Shown: in pieces, positions 1 through 6,190 of the stretch
Layout: every line of letters starts with the position of its first letter
Position numbering within the stretch: position 1 is the stretch's first letter
Origin: Chitinophaga pinensis
GTDB taxonomy: Bacteria; Bacteroidota; Bacteroidia; Flavobacteriales_D; Crocinitomicaceae
Reading direction: 5' to 3'
Assembly: GCA_945870115.1 (NCBI GenBank)
Contig: CAMBRH010000199.1
Span: 1-6,686 of the forward strand
Length of the DNA: 6,686 bases
Notes under the pieces: generated by a model
Told to the model about the DNA's origin: nothing
Databases searched by the model: none
What the model saw: the letters and a program-made list of their open reading frames with translations, nothing else
Program-made: the position numbers and the translations under genes

Positions 1-96
1 GAATTATGTCTCATTGAAAAATTAAAATCAAATCTGTCCAAAATTGTTCTAGAACCAATAAAAATTATGCAAAATGAACAACGAGAAAGGACCTAA
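1..96 (+). CDS. C-terminal end of an unidentified protein (partial)
   Basis: Frame 1 is open from the window edge through 31 codons to a TAA at 94-96. The peptide ends in ...IKIMQNEQRERT. It is hydrophilic and lysine/glutamate-rich, as many cytoplasmic protein ends are, and its codons resemble those of the neighbouring genes. I do not recognise the family, and so short an open stretch in AT-rich DNA could be chance. If real, it is transcribed toward the cassette-like region downstream. The absence of a strong GC hairpin after the stop gives no help in deciding. Confidence 0.35.
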   Translation, partial: ELCLIEKLKSNLSKIVLEPIKIMQNEQRERT

Positions 97-227
97 ATTT
101 GATTTCAAAATACAATAAAAACCATAGTATGCCCATAGTCAAAAATCACCTTAATTGATAAAAAGGCTCCGTTCAACTTGGTTTTATACCTTATTTTTAT
201 TTGCTTCCTAATCATTTGTTACAAAAC

Positions 228-257
228 TTGCAAAGTATCGTATTTTTGCTAAATTTG
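228..257 (+). promoter_or_regulatory. Bacteroidota-type promoter (TTG-N19-TAnnTTTG)
   Basis: TTG at 228-230 is followed after 19 bases by TAAATTTG at 250-257, a full match to the TAnnTTTG -7 box at the usual spacing. Transcription would begin near 262-265, giving a leader of about 80 nt before the ATG at 344. The promoter lies to the left of GTTACC (289-294), so in the cassette reading it sits outside the mobile unit and would drive whatever is inserted there. Confidence 0.6.
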
Positions 258-288
258 TGTGTAAAAACAAGGAATAAAACGCTAAATA

Positions 289-294
289 GTTACC
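289..294 (+). other. GTTACC boundary word, possible insertion point of a cassette
   Basis: GTTACC (extended to GTTACCTG, 289-296) recurs as the last six bases of the folded element at 2508-2513. Its complement CAGGTAAC opens that element at 2382-2389. The same word at both ends of the gene at 344-2353 suggests the edges of one inserted unit. The bases left of 289 show no fold like the downstream element, so this would be a primary attI-like site rather than the end of another cassette. A six-base word alone is weak evidence. Confidence 0.35.
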
Positions 295-343
295 TGCAAG
301 CTCAAGCACTGCATCGTCTAAAAAAGGGTTGACTAAAAATTAA

Positions 344-2353
344 ATGGAAATGAATAAACAAGTTAAAAACAATTTATTGAATACAATTACATTTATTTTG
401 TATTCACTTTCTGTAAATGCTCAATCGACCATTTTACCAGTTAATTCCTATGGTGTTTGGGACAGATCAAATGCCTACGAAATTTCAGTTAATACTGATT
501 ACAACTATTTACGAGGCAAAAGCGCCGATGTAAACTGGGAAGATGTGCAACCAAATAACTCAAATCAATACGATTGGTCTGAAATTCAAACTATTTTACA
601 AGCAGCTTACACTAATAATCAGATGGTTAATATTAGCGTAGGAGTTGGTCCCGATGCACCAGTTTGGATTTACGCTAATGGTGTAACTAGTGTGCTTACT
701 AATGATACACAACATCCAAATTGGACACAATATCCGTATTATTTAGACATCAATTATAAAACATATTATTTCAACATGATAGAAAGTTTCGGCAATTTCT
801 TGCGATCGCAACCAGAAACTCTATTCAATCATATTGCATATGTTCAAGTAAAAACTGGATGCACAGGTGATGAAGTTGCCTATAAGGGGGTTCCTCTCAA
901 TTCATCATATATTATTTCAGATAATCAATGGCGTGAATTCCGTTTAGAAGTATTTGAAAAATTTAGACTTACATTTAATACAGGGAATAGTAACACCCAA
1001 ATTGGACTTCTTTTTAATAATATTGACCCTGTTGAAGAACCTTTAGAATGGCAATGGGTAACCAATAATGTTACTTATGGATTTGGAACAAAAGGCGGAG
1101 CTTACGCCAGAGGACATCATCTTTCAGATGAATTAGATTTTAAAACTACTTGGACACCTTATCTTGTTAATCCACAAGGATTACATTTATTTTCTGCAGC
1201 AGAAATGGATCAAACATGGACGAAGCCCCTGTACCAAATTAATGTGCCATTAGGCTTTTACTGGGGTGCATTAAGTGGGCTAAATACGGGTCTTTCGGTT
1301 TGGCTTGTTACCCAAAGTGCATTGCAAGAAGCACAATCAAAACCAGAATTACATGATGTTTTTAAGCTTTTTAATAAATATTCCAAACAAGTATATCCAA
1401 GCACTGCAGATGCTGCCTATTCCATTTTCCATGAAGGATTAAATTCTCAAAACACAATTAAATTTCCAGAAAATATTTATGGTCAAGCCAATAAGCAAAA
1501 TCAGGCTCGATATATTGCTATTTGCAATGCCTATGCAAGCCGAGGTGCTCAAATGGATGATGTGTTTTCGGCTACTCAAGGACAAGTATATCAACGTGAC
1601 CAGCAAACAGGGTATAATGATGCTGGATGGAACATAGAAGAAGGGAATTACGAAAGATGGATAACTCAAATAAATCCAGATTTAACTTCAATTGGTCTCT
1701 TTAGGGTGAGGGGACTTATCAATACAAGCTCATCAAAGTACGACCGTTTTGCTCGTTCTTTTGAAAACAGCAGTGGAAAAGATACTATGTATTTTAAATT
1801 CGATTCGGATGTGTTTTCACTTTCAGATCCGGACAGTTTAACATTTAAAATTACGTGGTTAGATAAAAATCCAAATTCGACTTGGGCATTGAAATATTAT
1901 AATTTATTGGGCTTACAAAATGCATTAACTATATCAGGACTTGGTGACAATCAGTGGAAAACAACTAATGTAACAATTCACAATCCACTTATTAATCAAA
2001 ACGGAGTTTTAGGTTCTGATTTTATCTTGGTAAATACAGATAACATTGATGACATCTTTCATGGTATTGAGGTAGATATTTCGCGAACAGATGCCTTAGC
2101 TTCTATTGATTATAATTCTGAAAACTCTGAAACATTAATTTTCCCAAACCCGACATCGTCTATGCTTTATTGGGATAAAAATATTGTATCAGATGAAATT
2201 ATTATTTATAATACAAAAGGGCAAGTAGTTTCAAACATCAATAAACCTGAAAACAATTCATTAAGCTTAATGAATTTGGAGAAAGGGATGTATTATATTG
2301 TATTTCTTAAAGAGAAAAAAAGAGTTTTAACCAAGAAAGTAATAAAAGAATAA
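344..2353 (+). CDS. Secreted T9SS-sorted protein with glycosidase-like TIM-barrel pattern
   Basis: This 669-aa protein is probably an extracellular or surface enzyme. Residues 3-27 look like a signal peptide ending in SVNAQ; M1 and M3 are both possible starts. Residues about 36-340 read like a clan GH-A (beta/alpha)8 barrel. YLRGKSADVNWEDVQP (55-70) resembles strand 1, and VNISVGVGPDAPVWIY resembles strand 2. VQVKTGCTGDE ends at E177, a candidate acid/base, and LHLFSAAEMDQTW holds E287, a candidate nucleophile. Their roughly 110-residue separation fits that fold. Residues about 430-595 resemble a beta-sandwich domain. The last 72 residues (598-669), opening LIFPNPTSS and ending in KKVIKE, are a type A T9SS sorting domain, cleaved on export. 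No Shine-Dalgarno is seen, as usual in this phylum. The gene lies between two GTTACC words with a folded element 30 nt after its stop. The secretion call is firm; the enzyme class is inference and the substrate unknown. Confidence 0.85.
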   Translation: MEMNKQVKNNLLNTITFILYSLSVNAQSTILPVNSYGVWDRSNAYEISVNTDYNYLRGKSADVNWEDVQPNNSNQYDWSEIQTILQAAYTNNQMVNISVGVGPDAPVWIYANGVTSVLTNDTQHPNWTQYPYYLDINYKTYYFNMIESFGNFLRSQPETLFNHIAYVQVKTGCTGDEVAYKGVPLNSSYIISDNQWREFRLEVFEKFRLTFNTGNSNTQIGLLFNNIDPVEEPLEWQWVTNNVTYGFGTKGGAYARGHHLSDELDFKTTWTPYLVNPQGLHLFSAAEMDQTWTKPLYQINVPLGFYWGALSGLNTGLSVWLVTQSALQEAQSKPELHDVFKLFNKYSKQVYPSTADAAYSIFHEGLNSQNTIKFPENIYGQANKQNQARYIAICNAYASRGAQMDDVFSATQGQVYQRDQQTGYNDAGWNIEEGNYERWITQINPDLTSIGLFRVRGLINTSSSKYDRFARSFENSSGKDTMYFKFDSDVFSLSDPDSLTFKITWLDKNPNSTWALKYYNLLGLQNALTISGLGDNQWKTTNVTIHNPLINQNGVLGSDFILVNTDNIDDIFHGIEVDISRTDALASIDYNSENSETLIFPNPTSSMLYWDKNIVSDEIIIYNTKGQVVSNINKPENNSLSLMNLEKGMYYIVFLKEKKRVLTKKVIKE

Positions 2354-2383
2354 GAGGTGCTACACTTTAAAACAAAGCATACA

Positions 2384-2513
2384 GGTAACAGCACCTACAA
2401 AAAATTGGCGGCTCAGTGGTTAAATGAAGCTTGGTTCTTCGTATCAAGTTCACTGTTGGCAGACAGTTTGGTTCTTCGAAATCGCCAACTTCTTGTAGCC
2501 GCAAAACGTTACC
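2384..2513. repeat. 130-bp imperfect palindrome bounded by GGTAAC/GTTACC, attC-like
   Basis: GGTAAC (2384-2389) is complementary to GTTACC (2508-2513). Inside, CTACAAAAAATTGGCG (2395-2410) pairs with CGCCAACTTCTTGTAG (2483-2498) at 14 of 16 positions. Extra unpaired bases, GTTTTGCG-like on one arm only, break the symmetry. The central part holds TTGGTTCTTCG twice (2431-2441 and 2468-2478) and a small hairpin, ACTGT/ACAGT (2452-2456 and 2463-2467), around TGGCAG. A hand count gives about 45% GC, clearly above the surrounding DNA. A long imperfect palindrome with bulges, a short conserved word at each end and a position just after a gene resembles integron attC sites. The ends do not match the classical RYYYAAC/GTTRRRY, so it would be a divergent class. 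The words TTGGCAGACAGT and GTAGCCGCAAAACGTTA seem familiar to me from Bacteroidota intergenic repeats; that is recall, not a search. Confidence 0.7.
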
Positions 2514-2539
2514 ATTTTTAATTAGCACAAAGAATTTTC

Positions 2540-2899
2540 ATGACAAAAGAAAAAAAAGACAATCAAAAGACCGAGGGAGGAATTTTTAAAGTATTTGAAT
2601 TTTTTACTGAGCTGATTGGCTGGTTGCAGATTTTTGCATCACCCCTATTAATAGGGCTAATACTTGGTGCAATTATTTATTTTGCAAATCCTTCTGCGGC
2701 AAGTTTAGTATTAGGAATAATTGTCTCAACAATTGGGTTGATTGTCGGTGTAATTTGGGCGACAAAAAAATGGAAAGGAAAGGGAACTATTTTTTTTCTC
2801 TCACGAATCATGGCGACACCAGATTTAGATAATGTAAAAAAAGAAAACAATAATCCAAAGGCAAAACTTAAACAAAACGAACAAGCAGATAGCCATTAA
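2540..2899 (+). CDS. Small two-helix membrane protein, function unknown
   Basis: This 119-aa protein starts at an ATG 26 nt after the GTTACC that ends the folded element. It has a charged N-terminus (MTKEKKDNQK) and an amphipathic stretch at 15-26. Hydrophobic segments at about 27-49 and 53-75 are separated only by the short turn NPSA, which suggests a helical hairpin. A basic patch KKWKGKG follows (76-82), so both ends are probably cytoplasmic. The tail at 97-119 is hydrophilic and Lys/Asn-rich. No catalytic or binding motif is seen and I do not recognise the family. The close fit to the preceding element and the lack of a visible promoter suggest a second cassette gene. No matching folded element follows it. 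Confidence 0.7.
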   Translation: MTKEKKDNQKTEGGIFKVFEFFTELIGWLQIFASPLLIGLILGAIIYFANPSAASLVLGIIVSTIGLIVGVIWATKKWKGKGTIFFLSRIMATPDLDNVKKENNNPKAKLKQNEQADSH

Positions 2900-2977
2900 C
2901 AGTAGTTTTTTTAAAAAAGTCATTAATTTATAATCACACTTATATTTTTTAATATTTTATCATTTTCTATAATCATA

Positions 2978-3422
2978 ATGACAACTTTTACTTATAAAAA
3001 AAACAGCAAAACTTTTAGATCGTTCAACTTACATTGAGCGCATTAAGCCGTTTATTGGTAAAAACTTGATTAAAGCTTTAACTGGTCAGAGAAGAGTTGG
3101 TAAAAGTTATTTATTATTTCAGATAATTGACGAAATTCAAAAAAGCAATCCAAACACTCCAATTATCTAAATAAACAAAGAAGATTTTGCTTTTTCAGAA
3201 ATAGAAACTTATTTAGGTTTAAATAATTACATTCAAACTCGGAAATCTAAAACAGAAAAAACGTATGTCTTTATAGACTAAATACAAGACATCAAAGAAT
3301 TTGAAAAAGCTTTACGTTCTTTAGTTTTAGATGAAAACTTAGATGTTTAATGTAAAGGAAGCAATGCAAATACAATTGAAGGAATTCATCAACAATCATT
3401 GCTGGAATTTTTGCTAGAATGA
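2978..3422 (+). pseudogene. Degraded AAA ATPase of the AAA_14/DUF4143 type
   Basis: In the frame through 3012 the DNA encodes LLDRSTYIERIKPFIGKN, then the Walker A segment LTGQRRVGKSYLL, INKEDFAFSEIE, the Walker B strand KTYVFID, EFEKALRSLVLDENLD and GSNAN. This is the characteristic order of the N-terminal half of AAA_14/DUF4143 ATPases, which are about 400 aa. Three in-frame TAA codons interrupt it, at 3168-3170, 3279-3281 and 3348-3350. The second replaces the Walker B glutamate. The likely ATG (2978-2980) is out of frame; removing one A from the A8 run at 2996-3003 restores it to MTTFTYKKTAKLLDR. After SNAN the frame runs through IEGIHQQSLLEFLLE to a TGA at 3420-3422. That resembles the family's C-terminal end and implies that most of the second half was deleted. 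It cannot make a working protein. Confidence 0.85.
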
Positions 3423-3437
3423 AATGACTCATTTTCC

Positions 3438-3484
3438 TACCTCATAACTTTCAAACTGAGCTTGTCGAAGTTCATACCTCATAA
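3438..3484. repeat. Dispersed-repeat word flanked by 10-bp direct repeats
   Basis: On the minus strand, 3455-3471 reads ACTTCGACAAGCTCAGT, a word I know as very frequent between genes in Bacteroidota genomes. Its ends, ACT and AGT, are complementary and the centre is imperfectly so. TACCTCATAA occurs directly on both sides, at 3438-3447 and 3475-3484. The flanks could be target duplication from insertion of the word. They could also be two units of the CATAATTCAT-like repeat that continues to 3490. Confidence 0.55.
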
Positions 3485-3490
3485 TTCATT

Positions 3491-3505
3491 AACTCTTTCA
3501 GAGTT
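3491..3505 (-). terminator. Small hairpin over the stop codon of the Kir gene
   Basis: AACTCT (3491-3496) and AGAGTT (3500-3505) form a perfect 6-bp stem with a 3-base loop, overlapping the TGA at 3498-3500. On the minus strand it is followed by AATGAATTATG rather than a run of T, so it is a poor intrinsic terminator. It may only stabilise the mRNA end, or be chance. Confidence 0.25.
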
Positions 3506-4409
3506 CAATCAATTTATCAATTTCGTCAACAAAAAGTTCAATTTCTCCGTAATTATTTAAGGAAAAGTTTGTTTCAAATTTTACATTTTCTTTCCATTGT
3601 TCTTGCGCATAAGAGTGTTTTTGTAAAATCATTTGGTGGTAAGTGACATCAAATGTTTCAACCAATAAAACTACTTCAGCATTTCTTTCGATCAGATCTT
3701 TAACTTTTATTCCGAAAAACGGAGATTCTGTTGTGATTTTATGCACTAAAGTCCATGTTAATGGAAAAAAATTAACAGCATTATTTTCTAACACAATTTC
3801 AAAATACTGTTTATTGAATTGATTTTCAGCACCTCCTTTGTCCAAGACGAGCATCACATCGATTTTAGTTTTAAGTAAAACATCTTTTCGTTGATTAACC
3901 ATTTTAAACATCACCGCTTCACCTTCCTCAAATGGAGTGATGATGATATTTTTTGAAAAAGCAATCTTAGTTTCAGCTCTGGAGAATCGTCCATAAAGTA
4001 AACCTGTTGCCAAAGCAAAACTTAAAACACCAACGAAAGCCTCGATCATTGCAATGACGTTTGCTCCCAGTCCAATTGGAGACATTGCTCCATAACCAAC
4101 TGTTGTTAAAGTTTGAACAGAGAAGAAAAAAACCGCCAAAAATTCGTTTTGTGTTTCATTTACACCTTGTAATTCTTCAATTCCAACACTTAAAAAAAGG
4201 AAGGTAAAAATGATATTTAAAACCAAATAGGAAGATAAAATGTAGAATAAAAATTTCCCCCAAGAAGTTTCAATTAAGAATTTATAAAAATCTTTGAATT
4301 GAGAAATACCTCCAATTCTTTTGATATTGTAAGTTCCGTCAGAATTTAACATTCTTTTGACAGGCTTTTTGAATTTTGAGCCTAAACCTGGATCTTTTGT
4401 TGATTTCAT
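3498..4409 (-). CDS. Inward-rectifier (Kir/KirBac) type potassium channel
   Basis: This 303-aa inner-membrane channel should pass K+ as a tetramer. A cytoplasmic N-terminus of about 35 residues leads to an amphipathic slide helix (about 38-50), TM1 (about 52-74) and a pore helix (about 90-101). The selectivity filter TTVGYG (102-107) and TM2 (about 113-140, glycine hinge near G127) follow. The sequence then runs RFSRAETKIAFSKN, the conserved entry to the Kir cytoplasmic beta-sandwich domain (about 141-300), with the VNQRKDVLL stretch typical of the family. Length and layout match KirBac proteins. By alignment to Kir2.1, the position of its rectification-controlling aspartate appears to be F131 here, so strong polyamine rectification is not expected; that is inference. 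The ATG at 4407-4409 is the natural start. The gene at 4486-4878 lies 76 nt upstream on the same strand, and no full -7 box was found between them, so they could share a transcript. Confidence 0.9.
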   Translation of the reverse strand: MKSTKDPGLGSKFKKPVKRMLNSDGTYNIKRIGGISQFKDFYKFLIETSWGKFLFYILSSYLVLNIIFTFLFLSVGIEELQGVNETQNEFLAVFFFSVQTLTTVGYGAMSPIGLGANVIAMIEAFVGVLSFALATGLLYGRFSRAETKIAFSKNIIITPFEEGEAVMFKMVNQRKDVLLKTKIDVMLVLDKGGAENQFNKQYFEIVLENNAVNFFPLTWTLVHKITTESPFFGIKVKDLIERNAEVVLLVETFDVTYHQMILQKHSYAQEQWKENVKFETNFSLNNYGEIELFVDEIDKLIEL

Positions 4410-4485
4410 CTTGCTAAATTACTATTTTTCTAAATAATATTCAAAGCAAAGCTTGATTTCTCAGCAAAAAATCTTTAAAATAATA

Positions 4486-4878
4486 CTAATTTGAATCTAC
4501 AATTTTCCAAGATTTTTTTAAATCCTTGTATTCATTTATAAAGAGATTTAAAGCTTGTTGTTTTTCTTCAATTGTACTTGAATTATTTTGAATAACAAAA
4601 TAAGCATGCTGAATATAATCTAAAATATCTGAATTTAAAAGCACTTTTGACGCCTTAACATCAAAATTATAGGAGTCAAAAACAGTATTTATTTTGTCAA
4701 TGTCCAAATAGTCTCGCACATTTTTAGCTGATTTTATGTTTAAATCAAAATAAATAGGAAGTAATTTTACATTTAACTCAAAAAAATGTTTCATTACGAT
4801 AATTCCGTCATTTATTTGTTGAATGGCATCAACTTTTAATAATTTATTATGGATTGAATCAAAACGCATATACATCAT
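4486..4878 (-). CDS. Unrecognised 130-aa soluble protein
   Basis: I do not recognise this protein. It has no signal peptide, membrane segment, cysteine or evident catalytic motif. The composition is rich in Asp, Asn, Ile and Lys, and it looks mostly helical. An N-terminal half (RFDSIHNKLLKVDAIQQIND) leads to a middle segment, KSAKNVRDYLDIDKINTVF. The C-terminal helix is charged (TIEEKQQALNLFINEYKDLKK). M1, M2 and M4 are all possible starts, and no Shine-Dalgarno separates them. It is divergent from the TraR/DksA-like gene across 233 nt and lies upstream of the Kir gene on the same strand. A regulatory or accessory role to the channel would be speculation. The regular coding pattern and clean length favour a real gene. 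Confidence 0.6.
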   Translation of the reverse strand: MMYMRFDSIHNKLLKVDAIQQINDGIIVMKHFFELNVKLLPIYFDLNIKSAKNVRDYLDIDKINTVFDSYNFDVKASKVLLNSDILDYIQHAYFVIQNNSSTIEEKQQALNLFINEYKDLKKSWKIVDSN

Positions 4879-5066
4879 AATTAGCTTTTACATATAGACG
4901 AAACAAATCATAAAAAGGTTTGTTGAAATCCTGTTTAAATGTATATAATTGCTTTTTTATCGAATATTTAAGCATTTTCAAATATCAAAAATAAAAAATA
5001 GTTGAAAACTCTGAAAATTGTTAAGAAAAAGTTTAAATCAAATGAAAGAAACCAATAAATTTAAAT

Positions 5067-5074
5067 TATATTTG
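5067..5074 (+). promoter_or_regulatory. -7 box of the TraR/DksA-lspA promoter
   Basis: TATATTTG fully matches TAnnTTTG. No TTG lies at the ideal distance upstream. Transcription would start near 5079-5082, leaving a leader of about 30 nt before the ATG at 5112. This argues against the in-frame TTG at 5082, which would be practically leaderless. Confidence 0.55.
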
Positions 5075-5111
5075 CGCATCTTTGAAAAAGGAAAATTTAA
5101 AATTCAATAAC

Positions 5112-5492
5112 ATGTCAACAGAAAAAACAAGATACTCAGACGCAGATTTAAAAGAATTTGAAGATTTAATTAACGGAAAGTTAGTTGAAGCAAATATAGA
5201 TTATGATTTATTAAAAGGTTCACTTTCTTTAAGTGATGATCACGGAACGGATGATACAGGACGCACATTTAATATGATGGAAGATGGTTCTGAGACTTTA
5301 TCGCGTGAAGAAGTTGCTCAATTAGCTGCTCGTCAAGAAAAATTTATTCAAAGTTTACAAAGTGCATTACAAAGAATAAAAAATAAAACTTACGGAATTT
5401 GTCGTGTTACAGGAAAATTAATTCAAAAAGAAAGATTGATGTTGGTTCCTCACGCTACAATGAGTATTGAAGCTAAAAACGCTCAAAAATAA
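5112..5492 (+). CDS. TraR/DksA-family protein without the zinc-finger cysteines
   Basis: This is a 126-aa cytoplasmic protein. DksA-type proteins reach into the RNA polymerase secondary channel and adjust initiation with ppGpp. Here an N-terminal helical part (MSTEKTRYSDADLKEFEDLI) and a long helix (SREEVAQLAARQEKFIQSLQSALQRI) fit the coiled coil. They are followed by YGICRVTGKLIQKERLMLVPHATMSIEAK, the zinc-finger region. Only one cysteine (in GICRV) remains of the usual four, so this module cannot bind zinc in the standard way; this form seems usual in Flavobacteriia. I chose ATG 5112 over the in-frame TTG at 5082 because the promoter box ends at 5074. Its TAA is 3 nt before the lspA GTG, so the two form an operon. 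In related genomes I recall ileS upstream; here an opposite-strand gene is there instead. A role in the stringent response is inference. Confidence 0.85.
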   Translation: MSTEKTRYSDADLKEFEDLINGKLVEANIDYDLLKGSLSLSDDHGTDDTGRTFNMMEDGSETLSREEVAQLAARQEKFIQSLQSALQRIKNKTYGICRVTGKLIQKERLMLVPHATMSIEAKNAQK

Positions 5493-5495
5493 TCC

Positions 5496-6164
5496 GTGAA
5501 GAAAAAACTTTTAATAGTAGGTTTACTCGTATTTTTTATTTTAGCTTTAGACCAAATTCTAAAAATTTGGGTAAAAACCAATATTGGTTATAATGACGCG
5601 CCTTTAAATCTAATAGGCGATTGGTTTCGTTTAATTTATGTCGAAAATCAAGGGATGGCATTTGGTACAACTTTTGGTTCAAGCATGTGGGGTAAATTGG
5701 CATTAAGCGTATTTAGAATCGGTGCAATCATTGCAATTGGAATTTACTGGTATAGACAAGCAAAAACAAAAGTTCGACTGGAGTTTTTAATGGCTGTTGG
5801 ATTAATTTTTGCTGGGGCAACTGGTAATTTAATTGACTCAATGCTGTATGATTTCATATTTAAATTTGATCCGACCATGTCCTTTAATTTAATTGAAGGT
5901 TCTGGAATAAAAAATGATTTTGGATTTTATGAACAACAAGAAGTTAGGAATACGGGTTTCCTTTTTGGAAATGTAGTCGATATGTTTCAATTTAATTTTA
6001 CTTGGCCAAAATGGGTTCCCTATTTCGGTGGTGGAGAAGTCTTTCCTGCAATTTGGAACATTGCCGACTTTTCAATAAGTTGCGGTGTGGGAATGATTTT
6101 GATTAGACAAAAAAAATATTTCCCTAAAAAAGCGAAAGATGTAAAGGATGAGAATGAAGAGTGA
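5496..6164 (+). CDS. lspA: Lipoprotein signal peptidase (signal peptidase II)
   Basis: This 222-aa inner-membrane aspartyl protease removes the signal peptide from prolipoproteins after diacylglyceryl modification. LDQILKIWV (18-26) is the first conserved box. VENQGMAFG (49-57) matches the NxGxAFG box. GATGNLID (107-114) supplies the first catalytic aspartate, D114, and NIADFSIS (188-195) the second, D191. Four membrane helices are evident, at about 4-24, 67-86, 96-114 and 184-203. The stretch between D114 and GNVVDMFQF (158-166) is about 35 residues longer than in E. coli LspA, a lengthening usual in Bacteroidota. The tail is charged (KKAKDVKDENEE). The GTG start lies 3 nt after the TAA of the TraR/DksA-like gene, suggesting coupled translation. 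The substrates would include the many surface lipoproteins of this phylum. Confidence 0.96.
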   Translation: MKKKLLIVGLLVFFILALDQILKIWVKTNIGYNDAPLNLIGDWFRLIYVENQGMAFGTTFGSSMWGKLALSVFRIGAIIAIGIYWYRQAKTKVRLEFLMAVGLIFAGATGNLIDSMLYDFIFKFDPTMSFNLIEGSGIKNDFGFYEQQEVRNTGFLFGNVVDMFQFNFTWPKWVPYFGGGEVFPAIWNIADFSISCGVGMILIRQKKYFPKKAKDVKDENEE

Positions 6165-6170
6165 AAAATG

Positions 6171-6189
6171 AAGAATTTTATTTATTCTT
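6171..6189. terminator. Weak AT-rich hairpin between convergent genes
   Basis: AAGAAT (6171-6176) and ATTCTT (6184-6189) form a 6-bp stem with a 7-base loop just after the lspA stop. The stem has only one G-C pair, so termination there is uncertain. No better candidate lies between lspA and the convergent small gene. Confidence 0.25.
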
Positions 6190-6190
6190 A

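Noticed and set aside
150..200. Possible hairpin or terminator around GGCTCCGTTCAACTTGG
   Set aside because: Only short self-complementary pieces such as GTTCAAC were found; no arm of useful length pairs.
1439..1669. A 76-aa open frame on the minus strand
   Set aside because: It lies wholly inside the well-supported T9SS gene on the other strand and has no recognisable protein features beyond hydrophobic runs expected from the antisense of AT-rich coding DNA.
2384..2513. Classical integron attC site
   Set aside because: The ends are GGTAAC/GTTACC, not RYYYAAC/GTTRRRY, and no integrase is in view. Only the weaker term attC-like is justified.
2905..2920. Intrinsic terminator (T7 followed by A6)
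   Set aside because: The palindrome is almost purely A-T with no stable stem, so it is more likely ordinary AT-rich sequence.
2978..3422. TAA read as a sense codon (altered genetic code or recoding)
   Set aside because: Other genes here, such as those ending at 2353, 2899 and 5492, use TAA as a normal stop, and the ATPase also has a frameshift and a deletion. Decay explains it.
5082..5111. TTG start giving a TraR/DksA-like protein ten residues longer
   Set aside because: It would begin at or within a few bases of the predicted transcription start, and a standard ATG at 5112 begins the typical MSTEKTRYSDADL sequence.
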